The notes: generated by a model from the sequence alone, not told the origin. A stretch of DNA of 64,000 bases from Arthrobacter sp. ISL-28 (GCF_018613875.1 NZ_JAGGPJ010000002.1:146388-210387); one strand, 5' to 3'. Shown: positions 53,405 through 63,019, counted from the stretch's first letter. A program made the numbers and translations.

Positions 53405-54751
53405 ATGAGCCAAACGCCGCCCGCCATCCCCCCACGCTTCACGGTCTTCGGGCGCGGCAGTTACGCCGAGTCATTGCGCATCGGGGAAATCCTCCGGAAG
53501 GAAACAGTCGGCGGCGCCCTGCTGGTTGCGGCGGCGGTCGTCGCGCTCATCTGGGCCAACTCCCCGGCATCGGAGAGCTACTTCGCACTCCGTGACTTCC
53601 AGATCGGTTACGAACCCTGGCATCTGGACCTCAGTCTGGGGACATGGGCCGCCGACGGGCTGCTCGCCATCTTCTTTTTCCTGGTCGGCCTCGAGCTCAA
53701 GAGGGAGTTCGTTGCAGGCGACCTGCGGCAGCTGAACAAGTCGGTCGTTCCCGTCGCCGCGGCAGCAGGCGGGGTTGTTGTTCCGGCGCTCATCTACGCT
53801 GCGGTCAACCTCACCAGTCCGGAGACCCTGCGCGGATGGGCCATCCCCACGGCCACCGACATTGCCTTCGCGGTAGCCGTGCTGGCGATCATCGGCTCAC
53901 ACCTTCCCAGCGCCCTGCGCATTTTCCTGCTCACGCTGGCCGTGGTGGACGATCTGCTGGCGATCAGCATCATCGCAATCTTCTACTCCAGCGACATCCA
54001 GCCCGGCCCGCTGCTGCTGGCCCTGATTCCCCTGGCGCTGTACACGTTCTTGGCGCAGAAATACCGGCGCTTCTTCGGCACGAAAACTGCAGCCGCCTGG
54101 ATCATCCTGCTCCCCTTGGGCGCCGCTACGTGGGCGCTGGTCCATGCTTCCGGCATCCACGCCACGGTCGCCGGCGTCCTGCTGGGCTTCGCCATTCCCG
54201 TGATCCGATCCCAAGCGAGCGGCGGGCCCGCGGCCGGACCCGGACTGGCCGAAATCTTCGAGCACCGGTTCCGGCCCATTTCGGCCGGGGTGGCTGTCCC
54301 GATCTTCGCATTCTTTTCCGCCGGCGTGGCCGTGGGAGGCTGGGACGGGCTGGGCTCGGCCCTGGCGGATCCTGTAGCCCTTGGCATCATCCTGGCGCTC
54401 GTCCTGGGCAAGCCGATCGGGATCATGGGAACCACCTGGGTTCTCACCAAAGCCTCCAGGGCACGGCTGGACGACTCGTTCAAGTGGATTGACGTTTTCG
54501 GCGTCGCGCTCCTGGCGGGGATCGGCTTCACGGTGTCCCTGCTGGTGGCCGAGCTGAGCTTTGGCCAGGGAAGCCTGCAGGATGACCACGCCAAGGTGGG
54601 CATCCTGGCGGCCTCCCTGCTGGCAGCGGCTCTGGCCACGGTGGTGCTGCGCATCAGGAACCGCCAGTACCGCCTCGCCGAGGAAGCAGAAAAGGTCGAC
54701 TCCGACCACAACGGCATCCCCGACGTCTATGACACGCAGAACAGGCCCTGA
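53405..54751 (+). CDS. nhaA: Na+/H+ antiporter NhaA
   Basis: 448 residues, about 12 helices. [46 protein letters not shown] and [19 protein letters not shown] are the NhaA signatures; the Asp pair in VVDD is the ion-binding site. It exchanges sodium for protons across the membrane. The C-terminal tail ([17 protein letters not shown]) is long and acidic, resembling a calcium-binding loop, and is not part of the core. Start ATG at 53405. No clear operon partner. Confidence 0.95.
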   Translation: MSQTPPAIPPRFTVFGRGSYAESLRIGEILRKETVGGALLVAAAVVALIWANSPASESYFALRDFQIGYEPWHLDLSLGTWAADGLLAIFFFLVGLELKREFVAGDLRQLNKSVVPVAAAAGGVVVPALIYAAVNLTSPETLRGWAIPTATDIAFAVAVLAIIGSHLPSALRIFLLTLAVVDDLLAISIIAIFYSSDIQPGPLLLALIPLALYTFLAQKYRRFFGTKTAAAWIILLPLGAATWALVHASGIHATVAGVLLGFAIPVIRSQASGGPAAGPGLAEIFEHRFRPISAGVAVPIFAFFSAGVAVGGWDGLGSALADPVALGIILALVLGKPIGIMGTTWVLTKASRARLDDSFKWIDVFGVALLAGIGFTVSLLVAELSFGQGSLQDDHAKVGILAASLLAAALATVVLRIRNRQYRLAEEAEKVDSDHNGIPDVYDTQNRP

Positions 54752-54840
54752 GATACCGGGCTAGTACGGCCCCAGGACCTGTTCTGGTGCTGCCTTCTGC
54801 AGCACCCCGTGCAACCGGACGGTCAGCCGACGGCGGCCGG

Positions 54841-55116
54841 TCAGGTCTGGCCGGCTCCGGTTGTCCCGAACATGAGGGTCCGCCGCGACACGTCATAAAA
54901 CACGGTTGCTGCGGTCGAGAGGAGGTGCTGGAGATTGTCGGTGTCCTGCGCATCGAGCGTCAGCACCTCTTCCCATGCCCCCTGGTCAAGGACCAGCTGG
55001 AGAGTCCAGGTGCCGGGCTTACCCGGCTGACCGGCGACCCAGCTGAATTGGTAGTGATTGACCTGACGCACCTTGATGCTGTCATCGGTCAGCGGCTGTT
55101 TGGGTGTCGGACTCAT
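54841..55116 (-). CDS. Hypothetical 91-residue protein
   Basis: A small soluble protein of unknown function: VNHYQFSWVAGQPGKPGTWT (about 19-38) suggests beta structure and TLDAQDTDNLQHLLSTAATV a helix. A strong ribosome site AGGAGGAGATC directly precedes the ATG at 55116, which supports translation. It is leftward, between nhaA (convergent) and the SulP gene upstream. No family recognised. Confidence 0.65.
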   Translation of the reverse strand: MSPTPKQPLTDDSIKVRQVNHYQFSWVAGQPGKPGTWTLQLVLDQGAWEEVLTLDAQDTDNLQHLLSTAATVFYDVSRRTLMFGTTGAGQT

Positions 55117-55238
55117 GATCTCCTCCTGGACATCGCTGGTTGCAGGGCCCGCGGCAGCGGACCCCTTTGCAATCTAGACCCGTGTCCCGGCTCGATCCAG
55201 ACCCCGACGCTTTCCCGCAGGACGGGGGCTCCTACGGC

Positions 55239-56762
55239 CTAGTGTCCGGCGCCGAGCTGGCCGCCGAGGCGCTCGCGCATCAGGATGCTGGCGTCGTTGA
55301 GGCCGACGATTTTCACATCCTTGCCGTGGCGGCGGTACTTCTCCGTGATGGCGTCCAGCGTTGCGATGGTGGAGGCGTCCCAGAGGTGGGAGGCGTGCAT
55401 GTCGATCACCACATGCTCCGGGTCCAGCGCGTATTCGAACTGTGTGTAGAGATCGTTGGAGGACGCGAAGAAGAGCTCGCCGTCCACCACATAGGTGGCA
55501 GTCTCCTGCCCGTTGGTTGTTGTCACGGTCCGTTCGACGGTGACGAAGTGGGCAACCCTGCGGGCGAACAGCACCATGGCCACAAGCACGCCCGCACCGA
55601 CGCCGATGGCAAGGTTATGGGTGGCGACGACGACGATGACGGTGGCGACCATGACAATGGTTTCGCTCTTGGGCATCAGCTGCAGGGTCCGGGGATGGAT
55701 GCTGTGCCAGTCGAAGGTGGCCCAGGAGACGAAGATCATCACGGCTACCAGTGCCGCCATCGGGATCACGGAGACGACGTCGCCCAGCGCCACCACGAGG
55801 ATGAGCAGGAACACGCCGGCCAGGAACGTGGAAATCCGGGTGCGGGCTCCGGAGGCCTTGACGTTGATCATGGTCTGTCCGATCATCGCGCAGCCGCCCA
55901 TGCCGCCGAAAAATCCGGTGGCGATGTTGGCCACGCCCTGGCCCCACGATTCACGGCTTTTGTGGGAACGGGTGTCGGTGACATCGTCCACCAGCTTCGC
56001 GGTCATGAGTGACTCCAGGAGCCCGACGATGGCCATGGCCAGCGCGAACGGGAAGATGATCTGCAGCGTCTCCATGGTGAACGGAACGTTCGGGATGAAC
56101 AGCGACGGCAGGGAATCCGGCAGGTCACCCTTGTCGCCCACGGTCGGCACCGCCACGGAAGCCAGGACGGTGATGAGGGTCAGGACCACGATGGCGACGA
56201 GCGGGGCCGGGACTGCCCGGGTCAGCTTCGGCAGGCCGAAGACAATGGCCAGGCCGAGGGCGACGAGGGGGTAGACCAGCCACGGCACGCCAAGAAGCTC
56301 GGGGACCTGGGACATGAAGATCAGGATGGCGAGGGCGTTGACGAAGCCGACCATCACGGAGCGTGGAATGAACCGCATGAGTTTGGCGACGCCGGACAGT
56401 CCCAGGACCACCTGGAAAACCCCGGCCAGGATAACGGCGGCGATGAGGTAGTCCACGCCGTGGGACTTCACCAGCGGTGCAATAACGAGGGCAACCGCGC
56501 CGGTCGCTGCCGAAATCATGGCGGGACGGCCGCCGACGAAGGCAATGGTGACCGCCATCGTGAAGGACGCAAAGAGTCCCAGCCGGGGATCAACGCCGGC
56601 GATGATTGAAAACGCGATGGCTTCCGGGATCAGTGCCAAGGCTACGACGAGTCCGGCGAGGACCTCGGTCTTGAGCCGGCGCGGGGACGTAAGGGTTCCC
56701 CGGACGGATTGCAGCTGCTCAGGGGTATTCTCAGGGGCATCCCCGGCGGTTTTGACGGCCAT
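55239..56762 (-). CDS. SulP-family anion transporter with STAS domain
   Basis: 507 residues. The N-terminal 370 residues form the transport domain with about 12-14 helices: SIIAGVDPRLGLFASFTMAV is the SulP signature, then GGMGGCAMIGQTMINVKASG and ISTFLAGVFLL. About 395-500 is a STAS regulatory domain (VVDGELFFASSNDLYTQF, VVIDMHASHLWDASTIATLD). Members carry sulfate, bicarbonate or other anions; substrate unknown here. Divergent from the TetR gene by about 200 bp. The ATG at 56762 is preceded by GAACGGAGCCAGCG. Confidence 0.92.
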   Translation of the reverse strand: MAVKTAGDAPENTPEQLQSVRGTLTSPRRLKTEVLAGLVVALALIPEAIAFSIIAGVDPRLGLFASFTMAVTIAFVGGRPAMISAATGAVALVIAPLVKSHGVDYLIAAVILAGVFQVVLGLSGVAKLMRFIPRSVMVGFVNALAILIFMSQVPELLGVPWLVYPLVALGLAIVFGLPKLTRAVPAPLVAIVVLTLITVLASVAVPTVGDKGDLPDSLPSLFIPNVPFTMETLQIIFPFALAMAIVGLLESLMTAKLVDDVTDTRSHKSRESWGQGVANIATGFFGGMGGCAMIGQTMINVKASGARTRISTFLAGVFLLILVVALGDVVSVIPMAALVAVMIFVSWATFDWHSIHPRTLQLMPKSETIVMVATVIVVVATHNLAIGVGAGVLVAMVLFARRVAHFVTVERTVTTTNGQETATYVVDGELFFASSNDLYTQFEYALDPEHVVIDMHASHLWDASTIATLDAITEKYRRHGKDVKIVGLNDASILMRERLGGQLGAGH

Positions 56763-56916
56763 CGCTGGCTCCGTTCATGGTCAGGAAGGCGCACGGCAGC
56801 GCTTCGCTTACTAAAGAATGAAAGGGCGCAACGCCGCGCCGGGAAGAGGGGAAACTGCCCTTAAGGGTCTCACCGCTCGTATAAAACTCTACCGTGAGGA
56901 GGTCAGCTTCCGTCAG

Positions 56917-56940
56917 AGTAGGTATACTGGTCTACCTACT
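56917..56940. promoter_or_regulatory. TetR-type operator over a promoter
   Basis: AGTAGGTA (56917-56924) and TACCTACT (56933-56940) are perfect inverted 8-mers with an 8-base spacer. TATACT inside (56923-56928) could be the -10 for tetR, so binding would block transcription. It starts 26 bp before the tetR start codon. Confidence 0.7.
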
Positions 56941-56965
56941 TTACCTTTTATGCCGGCGAGGACTC

Positions 56966-57565
56966 ATGACCGAGAAGCAGATGACACCGGGAAAACCCAG
57001 ACGGCGTGCCCGTGATGCACTGCTTGAAGCGGCATCGAGGCGCTTCTACGCGGACGGCCTGGCCGGAACGGGAATCGACGCCATTACAGCCGAGGCGGGC
57101 GTCGCCAAGAAGAGCCTCTACAACAACTTCGCCTCGAAGGCCGACCTGGTGACGGCGTACCTCAATGCCCGCCACGAGGAATGGATGGGGCTGTATCGGA
57201 TGCGGCTGGACAGGGCGTTCAGTGCCCGGGAGCGCGTGCTCGCGGTCTTCGATGCTTACGCGGACCACGCTGATCTGGCATACGAGAAGGGCTTCCGCGG
57301 CTGTGGCCTGCTGAATGCTGCAGCCGAACTGCCAGCCGGGGATCCCGGAAGGACGGTGGTCCGGCGCCACAAGGAGGAGGTTGAAGCGCTGCTGTCGGAG
57401 CATGTGTCCGAACTCCTCCCCCGCTTCCCTGGGCAGGCGGCTTCAACGGCCCGGCATTTGGCGTTCCTGCTTGAAGGGGCGATGGCCCGTTCCGGCCTTG
57501 AAGGCAACGACCGCTGCATTAAGGAAGCCCGCCGGATCGCGGCCGCCCTGATCGGCACCCCGTGA
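56966..57565 (+). CDS. TetR-family transcriptional regulator
   Basis: 199 residues. N-terminal helix-turn-helix: ALLEAASRRFYADGLAGTGI, ITAEAGVAKKSLYNNFASKA (recognition helix), as in TetR proteins. The C-terminal ligand domain has a conserved-looking FRGCGLLNAAAELPAGDPG, seen in TetR regulators of small-molecule exporters. ATG at 56966 with GGCGAGGAC upstream. Its GTG-overlap (4 bp) with the DMT exporter and the palindrome in its promoter suggest it represses itself and the exporter. Inducer unknown. Confidence 0.9.
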   Translation: MTEKQMTPGKPRRRARDALLEAASRRFYADGLAGTGIDAITAEAGVAKKSLYNNFASKADLVTAYLNARHEEWMGLYRMRLDRAFSARERVLAVFDAYADHADLAYEKGFRGCGLLNAAAELPAGDPGRTVVRRHKEEVEALLSEHVSELLPRFPGQAASTARHLAFLLEGAMARSGLEGNDRCIKEARRIAAALIGTP

Positions 57566-58539
57566 AGGGCGCACGCTTCAAGGGGACCTCGTGGGGTTCG
57601 CTGTTTGTGCTGGCCGCCTCGGTGCTGTGGGGCACAACGGGAACGGCAGCCACATTCGCGCCCGACGTAAGCCCATTGGCCATCGGAGCGGTGGCAATGG
57701 GTTTCGGCGGCCTGCTCCAGGCGGCAATTGCCGCAAGGTCGATCATGACGCTGGCGGCTTCCCTGCGCAGCCAGTGGCCCTTGGTGGCCGTGGGATCCCT
57801 GGCCGTCGCGGCGTACCCGCTGGCCTTTTACTCGTCAATGCACCTGGCGGGCGTGGCGGTGGGGACAGTTGTCTCCATCGGTTCAGCTCCGCTCGCCTCC
57901 GCCGTCATAGAACGGATTGTGGACAAGAGACGATTTACCGGCCGCTGGGCAGTGGGAGCGGTGCTCGGTGTGACTGGTGCCGTGCTGCTGTGTTTCGCGG
58001 GAGGCGGCCACGGTAATCCGGCAACGGATGCGGGATGGTCCACGCCTGCCGGCATCGGCCTGGGGCTGATTGCCGGGCTCACGTATGCGCTCTACTCCTG
58101 GGCCGCGCACCGACTGATCAACACCGGTGTACCGTCAACAACAGTCATGGGGGCCGTTTTTGGCATAGGCGGGCTGCTGCTCATGCCCGTCCTGGCGGTC
58201 ACCGGAGCCCCACTCGTGGCTTCCTGGCAGAACCTGGCGGTGGGCGTGTACATGGCCCTTGTCCCGATGCTTGCAGGCTACGTTCTGTTCGGCCTGGGAC
58301 TCGCCCGTGTCCGCGCCAGCACGGCGACGACGATATCCCTCGCTGAGACGGTGGTGGCTGCCCTCCTTGCGGTGGTGGTAGTGGGTGAACGACTTCCGGC
58401 GATCGGTTGGGCCGGTGCCGCCCTTGTGGCAGGCAGCCTGTTCGTTCTGACGCTGCCCGCCCCTGCAAGGAGCGACGGGCGGGTCGAAGAAACTCCGACC
58501 GACGGCGTCCCTCTTCCCGCTGCCCGGACCCGGGCCTGA
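57562..58539 (+). CDS. EamA/DMT-family transporter
   Basis: 325 residues, ten predicted helices in two five-helix EamA repeats. ASVLWGTTGTAATFAPDVSP opens the first repeat and AGLTYALYSWAAHRLI the second; STATTISLAETVVAALLAVV with GERLPAIGWAGAALVAGSLF is the typical end of the second repeat. DMT exporters move metabolites or drugs outward; substrate not known. GTG start overlaps the tetR stop (GTGA). A soluble tail of about 25 residues ends the protein. Confidence 0.9.
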   Translation: MKGARFKGTSWGSLFVLAASVLWGTTGTAATFAPDVSPLAIGAVAMGFGGLLQAAIAARSIMTLAASLRSQWPLVAVGSLAVAAYPLAFYSSMHLAGVAVGTVVSIGSAPLASAVIERIVDKRRFTGRWAVGAVLGVTGAVLLCFAGGGHGNPATDAGWSTPAGIGLGLIAGLTYALYSWAAHRLINTGVPSTTVMGAVFGIGGLLLMPVLAVTGAPLVASWQNLAVGVYMALVPMLAGYVLFGLGLARVRASTATTISLAETVVAALLAVVVVGERLPAIGWAGAALVAGSLFVLTLPAPARSDGRVEETPTDGVPLPAARTRA

Positions 58540-58570
58540 CCCCAAGGATTGGTTCGCGGCCGCTGTGGTC

Positions 58571-58636
58571 CCCAACTGAGTCGCAGTTATCGCCGGTTTG
58601 AGGCTTGAAAACGACGTCAGCTGCGACTTAGTTGGG
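58571..58636. repeat. Long palindromic repeat element, copy 2
   Basis: CCCAACTGAGTCGCAG (58571-58586) pairs with CTGCGACTTAGTTGGG (58621-58636), one mismatch, across a 34-base interior containing GGTTTGAGGCTTGAAAACG. Followed by TAGCAG, which recalls the arm of the element at 51169-51231. It lies between convergent-free neighbours in a gap of 164 bp. Confidence 0.7.
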
Positions 58637-58703
58637 TAGCAGTCCGGGTACGGCGCTAGTAACGTAAAGCATTCGCAGGCCAAGGGCGAACGGGAGGGGA
58701 ATC

Positions 58704-59510
58704 GTGGGCAGTAACGGAAAGCGCAATGACACCCAGAGCAACGACGGGACAGTCCCGGCAGGCTGGACCGCGGGGGCAGTGGAGCTCATCCTGGTCCGCC
58801 ACGGCGAAAGCCAGGGAAACGTTGCCGCCACCGTCGCCCAGGAATCCGGTGCGGACGTGATCGACGTCCCCGCCCGCGACGCCGACGTCGAACTCTCCGC
58901 CACCGGCCGTGAACAGGTCCGGGCGCTGGGCCGCGCATTGGCGCCGATCCCCGAGGAACTGCGTCCCGACGTCATAATCTCCTCCCCCTACCTGCGCGCT
59001 TTCCAGACCGCGGAAATCGCCGCGGAGACGGCGGGCTGGCCCGTGACGGTCCGGACGGACGAGAGGCTCCGCGACCGCGAGCTCGGAATTCTGGACATGC
59101 TCACCAGCCTCGGCGTGGAAAACCGGCTCCCCGAAGAGGCAGAGCGACGGCGGTGGCTGGGGAAGTTCTACTACCGCCCGCCGGGCGGGGAATCCTGGGC
59201 GGATGTGGCGCTGCGGCTGCGTTCCGTACTCGGCGAACTGAACGCGCTGGGCAGCGGGCACCGGGTAATGCTGGTGTGCCACGATGCCGTGGTCATGCTG
59301 TTCCGCTACGTCCTCGAGGGGATGTCTGAGCGGGAACTGCTGGATCTTGCCGCGAGCACCTCCGTCCTGAATGCGTCAGTCACCCGCTATGTCCGGCCGG
59401 ACGGAGTGGGACCGTGGACGCTCGAGAGCTTCAACGTGGCCGACCATCTCATGGAGCAGGGCGTCCAGGTCACCGAGCATGCAGGAGACACCAGTGTCCA
59501 CCCGCGGTGA
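58704..59510 (+). CDS. Histidine phosphatase (phosphoglycerate mutase-like) family protein
   Basis: 268 residues. LVRHGESQGN (about 31-40) carries the phospho-accepting histidine; LRDRELGILDMLTSLG and VCHDAVVMLFRYVL (second histidine) complete the site. The middle has SSPYLRAFQTAEIA, the substrate arginine region. Members dephosphorylate sugars, nucleotides or proteins; the substrate is not evident. GTG start at 58704 with GGGAGGGG upstream. It overlaps the next gene by 17 bp. Confidence 0.9.
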   Translation: MGSNGKRNDTQSNDGTVPAGWTAGAVELILVRHGESQGNVAATVAQESGADVIDVPARDADVELSATGREQVRALGRALAPIPEELRPDVIISSPYLRAFQTAEIAAETAGWPVTVRTDERLRDRELGILDMLTSLGVENRLPEEAERRRWLGKFYYRPPGGESWADVALRLRSVLGELNALGSGHRVMLVCHDAVVMLFRYVLEGMSERELLDLAASTSVLNASVTRYVRPDGVGPWTLESFNVADHLMEQGVQVTEHAGDTSVHPR

Positions 59511-60519
59511 GTCTGCTGCTTCCAGTGCCTCCGCTTCCAGTGCATCGGCCGGTTCATCCGCCGCGCAGGTCACACCGTCGCTGCTGCGCGGCTGGCCTCT
59601 CCCCGCTGCCGGAGCGGACAAGTATTCGCGGGGTGCGGTGCTGGTGATCGGCGGTGCGCGGCGGACGCCGGGCGCTGTGCTGCTGGCCGGAACCGCGGCA
59701 CTCCGGGCCGGCGCGGGCAGGCTGACGCTGGCTGTGGCGGAGTCCGTGGCTGTGCAGCTGGCCGTCATGCTGCCGGAAGCCGGCGTGATCGGTCTCCGGG
59801 AATCGGCGGGCGGGTCCCTGGGCCCGGAGGGGCTCGATGCCCTGTTTGAAGATCTGGACGCGGCTGATGCCGTGCTGATCGGTCCGGGGCTGGACGACAT
59901 CGACGGGACTGAGGCGCTTCTCCGGGAGCTGCTGCGGCACGAGGCGGAGCGAACGGCTGAGCGGCAGCCCCAGAATGGCGGCGATTCCAACGGCGATGAT
60001 TCCAACGGCGAGTCCAGCGCCACCGTGATTCTCGACGCGTATGCACTCGGCTGCCTCCCCAAACTGCTGGACGAGCTGGAGCCCTGGGCCGGACGCCTGA
60101 TCCTCACTCCAAACCCCACCGAAGCGGCCATTCTGCTGGGCCGGGACGTGGACTTGGGCGGCGACGACGGCGGCCTGGCTGCCGCCGTCGTCGAAATTGC
60201 GGAGAAGTACCGGGCGGTGGTGAGCTGCCAGGGCCTGATAGCCCGCCCGGCCGGCGGTGACGCCCCCGAAGCCGCTGACCGCTGGGAGATCACCACCGGC
60301 TACGGCGGACTCGGAACCTCGGGAAGCGGCGACATCCTGGCCGGTGCCATTGCCGGGCTGCGCGCCCGCGGTACCACCGACGCCCAGGCCGCCTGCTGGG
60401 GCACCCACCTTCACGCCGCCGCCGCGGACAGGCTCGCCAGCCGGCTCGGAAGCCTGGGATTCCTGGCGCGGGAACTCGCCGACGAATTGCCGCCGCTGAT
60501 GATGGAGCTGAAAGCGTAA
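59494..60519 (+). CDS. ADP-dependent NAD(P)H-hydrate dehydratase-like protein (YjeF C-terminal family)
   Basis: About 341 residues from the GTG at 59494, which has AGGAGA 6-11 bases upstream; an ATG at 59479 is also in frame. Ribokinase-like fold: GAVLVIGGARRTPGAVLLAG, AVLIGPGLDD, LDAYAL and LTPNPTEAAILLGR, then GGLGTSGSGDILAGAIAGLRA with the catalytic GxGD. It would repair damaged NAD(P)HX. The N-terminus is Ser/Ala-rich (ESAASSASASSASAGSSAA) and an insert (QNGGDSNGDDSNGESS) breaks the fold, both likely disordered. The separate epimerase half is not in the window. Confidence 0.88.
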   Translation: MSTRGESAASSASASSASAGSSAAQVTPSLLRGWPLPAAGADKYSRGAVLVIGGARRTPGAVLLAGTAALRAGAGRLTLAVAESVAVQLAVMLPEAGVIGLRESAGGSLGPEGLDALFEDLDAADAVLIGPGLDDIDGTEALLRELLRHEAERTAERQPQNGGDSNGDDSNGESSATVILDAYALGCLPKLLDELEPWAGRLILTPNPTEAAILLGRDVDLGGDDGGLAAAVVEIAEKYRAVVSCQGLIARPAGGDAPEAADRWEITTGYGGLGTSGSGDILAGAIAGLRARGTTDAQAACWGTHLHAAAADRLASRLGSLGFLARELADELPPLMMELKA

Positions 60520-60548
60520 CGGGTTCAGCGCGGGGAGACGCCAGTGCA

Positions 60549-60585
60549 GGGAACTGCTCAGTGTTGCGGGAACTGCTCAGTGTTG
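60549..60585. repeat. Tandem 19-bp duplication
   Basis: GGGAACTGCTCAGTGTTG occurs twice (60549-60566 and 60568-60585), separated by one base. The TGA stop of the solute-binding protein gene lies in the second copy. Confidence 0.85.
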
Positions 60586-61995
60586 GGAAGTATGGATGGC
60601 TCGGAGCGAATCGGCTGCCGCCGTGACCGCTGCAGCAGGCTCCACTTTACCGATGGTGGCATCGCTGACGGCTTTGGCGATGGGCAGCTCACGGAGTGCG
60701 GCACTGGTGAGTTCACCGTGCCCCTCAACAATGCCCCAGTGCTTGACTTCGTTGACGCCGTTCAGCAGAACGTCGAGGACACCCGGCGCGTAGAGCTTGT
60801 GCAGGGGCTGCTGCCTGCCGGTGCCAAGAGGTAAGGCCTTCCAGGCGTCCGAGTACTCAGCCGGGTTGGCCTCGGTGCCCGCGCGGACCGGAAGCCGTTC
60901 CTCAGGGGCAATGGCAAGCCAGTCGGCATAGCCGTCGGTCATCATGTATTCCACGAACTGGCGCGCCAGGTCTGTGTCCGAGTCGTTCGTGATCGTCCAG
61001 GACGTGACCTCGCCGAAGTGTGCATGTGCTTCGCCCGCTCCAAGGATTCCCGTCACCACACCGGTATTTTTGGCGAGGTACGCCGGGTCCGCCTTGCACT
61101 CAGGGCAGCCGGGCCGGATATCGCTGCGCAGGCCCGCCAACTCGTCCAGCATTGACGATGGCCAGACAGCCATGGCGGCTTTGCCGGCGAAGTAGGCGGC
61201 CCGGACAGTATCCAGATCCTGGGGCCCCGGCTGCGAGTAATTCTTCAGCATGTCGCGGTAGAAGCCGAGCGCACCCACACACTGCGGGCTGTCAAACGCG
61301 ACGCTTCCCTCCGCGTTGACCATTTCGCACCCGTTGCCGTGCGCGACATGCTCGAAGGACTGCTGTGTAAATGCCTGTCCGGCCTTGTTGGCAGCGGCGA
61401 AGCCTGCCATCTGCGGACTATGCAGCTTCTCTGCTGCAGCCTTGATGGCACCATAGGTATCGGGTGTTCTCAGGCCCGCCTTGGCGAACAGGTCCTTTCG
61501 GTAGTACAGGAGCTCCTGCCATGTTGAATCCGGTACGGACAATTGCTGGCCACCGTCACGGGTCAGCTCCAGCGAACGCTGGGACCAAGTCTTTTCACCC
61601 AGTTTGCGGACGACTTCAGCGTTTGCCTCGGTGTTGGCAAAGCCGTTGGCCTCGACCGTGCGGACATCAGCCAGCGTAATCCCACCAATGACATCGGGCA
61701 GGTCCCCCGATGCCGCTGAGGATGCCAGGACTTGGTTGAACCGGTGGGCGGGTACGCTCACGAGGTCCACACTCAAACCAGTGGCGATCGCAAACTTATC
61801 GAGGATCACCTCGATCTTGGCCACGCGGTCCGGAAGGGTGTCCGCGGTCCACACCGTGAGGCCATGAGGATCGGAACCATCGACCGCCGGACCACCCGGG
61901 CCTCCCGCAGTCGGTGTGCAGGCCGTGAGGAGTCCTGCTGCCAGGGAAACCGCAGCCGCGAAAGTCACGCTGTTCCGGCCTCTGGTTCTGTTCAC
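60577..61995 (-). CDS. Extracellular solute-binding lipoprotein (sugar ABC transporter type)
   Basis: About 472 residues from the GTG at 61995, which has GGCAGGAGCGCCGAG upstream; the frame remains open to 62115. Lipobox AGLLTAC, then HGLTVWTADTLPDRVAKIEV, DLPDVIGGITLADVRTVEAN and TWQELLYYRKDLFAKAGL, typical of SBP_bac_1 proteins that bind oligosaccharides. AAMAVWPSSMLDEL and the C-terminal ALPLGTGRQQPLHKLY also fit. No permease or ATPase gene is in the window, so its transporter partner is unknown. A tandem duplication covers the stop region. Confidence 0.88.
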   Translation of the reverse strand: MNRTRGRNSVTFAAAVSLAAGLLTACTPTAGGPGGPAVDGSDPHGLTVWTADTLPDRVAKIEVILDKFAIATGLSVDLVSVPAHRFNQVLASSAASGDLPDVIGGITLADVRTVEANGFANTEANAEVVRKLGEKTWSQRSLELTRDGGQQLSVPDSTWQELLYYRKDLFAKAGLRTPDTYGAIKAAAEKLHSPQMAGFAAANKAGQAFTQQSFEHVAHGNGCEMVNAEGSVAFDSPQCVGALGFYRDMLKNYSQPGPQDLDTVRAAYFAGKAAMAVWPSSMLDELAGLRSDIRPGCPECKADPAYLAKNTGVVTGILGAGEAHAHFGEVTSWTITNDSDTDLARQFVEYMMTDGYADWLAIAPEERLPVRAGTEANPAEYSDAWKALPLGTGRQQPLHKLYAPGVLDVLLNGVNEVKHWGIVEGHGELTSAALRELPIAKAVSDATIGKVEPAAAVTAAADSLRAIHTSQH

Positions 61996-62120
61996 CTCGG
62001 CGCTCCTGCCATGTGCCCGCAGTACTGTGGGCGAAAGCCGCTGCCTGCAACCGGAGTTACAGTCGGGGACTTGTTCCTCCAGCGTATCCACATGCGGGGC
62101 CGTTGTCTGTAGCAAAAATC

Positions 62121-62146
62121 AGGCGCTGTCTGGAGGCGCTGTCTGG
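62121..62146. repeat. Tandem 13-bp duplication
   Basis: AGGCGCTGTCTGG at 62121-62133 and again at 62134-62146, in the gap upstream of the solute-binding protein gene. Confidence 0.85.
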
Positions 62147-62313
62147 AGTAGAACGAAGGCTGACCCCGGGCCGAGACGGCCACGGGGCCACCCTCACGGG
62201 AGGAATCCGGACAGTTCTGCCGTGCGCTATACAACGCTGTGGCGTGCTCCCGGGCTAACCGCCCCAAAAGGCAGACAACACGTTCGCCGGACCCTCCCTG
62301 TCTGGTGCGGAGG

Positions 62314-62736
62314 CTAAGCTGCGATCTCCTGCTTGCCCCCCTTGGTTTCGATTTCAATCTTGCGCGGCTGGGCCTTCTCGGCGACCGGAATCCGCAGAGT
62401 CAGCACGCCGGCGTCGTAACTTGCCTTGATGCTTTCCGTTTCCAGCGTGTCTTCCAGGATCAGCTGCCGACTGAACACGCCACGGGGACGTTCAGAGACA
62501 ATCATCTCGGTGTCCTTGCCTGCGGGATCGGGTCGTTCAGCCTTCACCGTCAGGACATTCCGTTCGATGTCCAGATCCACGGAGTCCGGGTTCACGCCGG
62601 GCAGATCGAAGGCCACAACGAATTCCTTGTCCTCCTGCCACGCATCCATGGGCATGGCGGCCGGACGCGCTGCTGTGCCTAGGACTTGCTGGGCGAGCCT
62701 GTCCAGCTCGCGGAACGGATCGGTCCGCATCAACAT
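62314..62736 (-). CDS. Hsp20/alpha-crystallin small heat-shock protein
   Basis: 140 residues. [37 protein letters not shown] and [20 protein letters not shown], with [20 protein letters not shown], form the alpha-crystallin domain, including the conserved A-x-x-x-n-GVL-type motif. The N-terminus ([13 protein letters not shown]) is the usual helix. It would hold unfolded proteins as an oligomer. The ATG at 62736 has GGAGGG upstream. A palindrome at 62794-62815 lies in its promoter region. Confidence 0.93.
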   Translation of the reverse strand: MLMRTDPFRELDRLAQQVLGTAARPAAMPMDAWQEDKEFVVAFDLPGVNPDSVDLDIERNVLTVKAERPDPAGKDTEMIVSERPRGVFSRQLILEDTLETESIKASYDAGVLTLRIPVAEKAQPRKIEIETKGGKQEIAA

Positions 62737-62793
62737 GGCTTTCCCTCCTCAAAGGTGAGACGGTCCATCATTCCTCTTCCCAGTTCCCAGCCG

Positions 62794-62815
62794 ATCTATA
62801 TCAGCTGGTATAGAT
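62794..62815. promoter_or_regulatory. Candidate heat-shock operator/promoter palindrome
   Basis: ATCTATA (62794-62800) and TATAGAT (62809-62815) form an inverted repeat with an 8-base spacer, followed by a run of T. It lies 58 bp upstream of hsp20. Not a recognised HspR or CIRCE site. Confidence 0.4.
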
Positions 62816-63019
62816 TTTTTATAACACCGGCGTTAACAGTCCGCAAGGGGTTTTTAGAAATTTTTGCTCCCCGAGGCTGGCCCCGGTCCAGCCTGACGCC
62901 GCTCGACGAGGCGTTGCAGGCAAACTAGCAAGCGTACTTACTATCTGATGCTAAACATGCTTACTATTAATCGACGTGCTGGATCATCACAGCAGCTGTC
63001 CCATCAAGGAAAGGGAGCA

